Shown: positions 4,850 through 5,420 of the stretch, piece after piece
Position numbering within the stretch: the stretch's first letter is position 1
Layout: the number at the start of each line of letters is the position of its first letter
DNA from: a bacterium
GTDB taxonomy: Bacteria; Patescibacteriota; Minisyncoccia; Phycocordibacterales; UBA10002
DNA length: 5,420 nucleotides
NCBI GenBank assembly: GCA_030648695.1
Contig: JAUSHG010000039.1
Coordinates: 1 to 5,420, forward strand
Direction of reading: 5' to 3'
Notes under the pieces: generated by a model
What the model was told of the DNA's origin: nothing
Database searches by the model: none
Seen by the model: the letters and a program-made list of their open reading frames with translations, nothing else
Position numbers and translations under genes: made by a program

Positions 4850-5420
4850 ACGGTTTCTTCTTTCTCGGTCTTCTCTTTTTCTTCCGTTTCAGTTGTTACA
4901 AACTGCATAAGCTCGCGTTCTACATTTTCAAATTCAGGAAGCTCTCTGCTCTCGCGGATACCGAGATGCGAGAGAAGAGCAACGGTCGGTGAATAGGTGT
5001 ACCCGCGCATATTTTCCTGAGGAAAATCTGATCGGGCAGGCATTCGTTCGTCTTTTTCGTTTTGGCGACGTTCTATGAGGCCGCGAATGAGGAGTGAGCG
5101 TAAAATAGAGGTGGAGTTGACTCCTCGGACGTATTCTATTTCGCGCCTTGAAACCGGCGCTTTATATAAAATAATACTCAAAGTTTCCAATGATGCTTTT
5201 CCGAGCGGCGCCTCAAGTTCCTCTTTCTGGAGACGTTCCATAACGGGCGCTATTTCGGGCGCAGTGGTGAGCGCGTATTCGTTGCCGGTTGATACAAGGG
5301 TTATCCCGCCGGTAAGACGCGCCTTGAGCGCGGCAAGCCCTTGTTTAATCTCGCCCGAATCCTTGCCAAGCATGCGCATAAGCTCCGGTATGGATACCGG
5401 TTCTCCTTTCCAAAATAATA
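4846..5420 (-). CDS. scpB: ScpB, segregation and condensation protein B (N-terminus cut by window edge)
   Basis: ScpB is the winged-helix kleisin-associated subunit of the SMC-ScpA-ScpB complex, which organises and segregates the chromosome. The frame stays open to the window edge: 13 codons upstream of the first internal Met read LFWKGEPVSIPEL, matching the conserved first helix of ScpB (ALLF..GEPVS..EL), so the real start lies beyond 5420. The visible 190 residues hold the first winged helix (about 1-65) and the second (about 74-155), with the family core KASLETLSIILYKAPVSRRE (74-93), RGVNSTSILRSLLIRGLIE (98-116) and YSPTVALLSHLGI (142-154). Family length suggests that only about 10 residues are missing. 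The tail is a Glu/Lys/Thr-rich segment (about 164-190), probably disordered. The TGA stop overlaps the carboxypeptidase ATG. scpA is expected upstream but cannot be seen. Confidence 0.93.
   Translation of the reverse strand, partial: LFWKGEPVSIPELMRMLGKDSGEIKQGLAALKARLTGGITLVSTGNEYALTTAPEIAPVMERLQKEELEAPLGKASLETLSIILYKAPVSRREIEYVRGVNSTSILRSLLIRGLIERRQNEKDERMPARSDFPQENMRGYTYSPTVALLSHLGIRESRELPEFENVERELMQFVTTETEEKEKTEKEETV

Noticed and set aside
5377..5379. ATG as the start of scpB
   Set aside because: The frame continues upstream with conserved ScpB residues (LFWKGEPVSIPEL), so this Met is internal and the gene is truncated by the window.

Overview
The window carries the distal part of a minus-strand cell-wall operon, read from high to low coordinates: scpB (cut by the right window edge), a D-alanyl-D-alanine carboxypeptidase (peptidase S11), mraY, ftsW and murG. 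All five are supported by family motifs. Everything from 197 to 5420 belongs to this unit. Only 1-196 has no confident gene; it holds the 3' end of something transcribed on the plus strand, a Rho-independent terminator and a long perfect palindrome.

The organism is probably a member of the Candidatus Patescibacteria (CPR), perhaps Parcubacteria-like. This is an inference from divergent but complete peptidoglycan enzymes, a shortened cluster in which murD is absent between mraY and ftsW, no Shine-Dalgarno site before three successive genes, and A/T-rich spacers between moderately GC-rich genes. TGA ends scpB and mraY at the expected lengths, so the UGA=Gly code of Gracilibacteria/SR1 is unlikely. 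No ribosomal marker is present to settle the taxonomy.

Layout: 1-77, unidentified plus-strand 3' end with a hairpin; 71-105, plus-strand terminator; 120-167, perfect 22-bp-arm palindrome; 197-1315 murG; 1316-1408 repeat spacer; 1409-2500 ftsW; 2501-2572 repeat spacer; 2573-3655 mraY; 3656-3748 repeat spacer with a promoter-like pair; 3749-4849 carboxypeptidase; 4846-5420 scpB, overlapping the carboxypeptidase by ATGA.

Function: MraY makes lipid I, MurG converts it to lipid II, FtsW polymerises lipid II at the septum, and the carboxypeptidase trims stem peptides outside the membrane. ScpB works with SMC-ScpA in chromosome segregation. The operon therefore couples septal wall synthesis to segregation.

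The least ordinary signal lies between the genes. Each of the three spacers is filled by its own 7-8-bp-period word (TACGAAT, AGCT-N4, or AATT-N3), arranged in two opposed halves that run almost from the upstream stop codon to the downstream start codon. A second point is MraY, which differs from the classical enzyme at several active-site positions, including Glu for the usual metal-site Asp.
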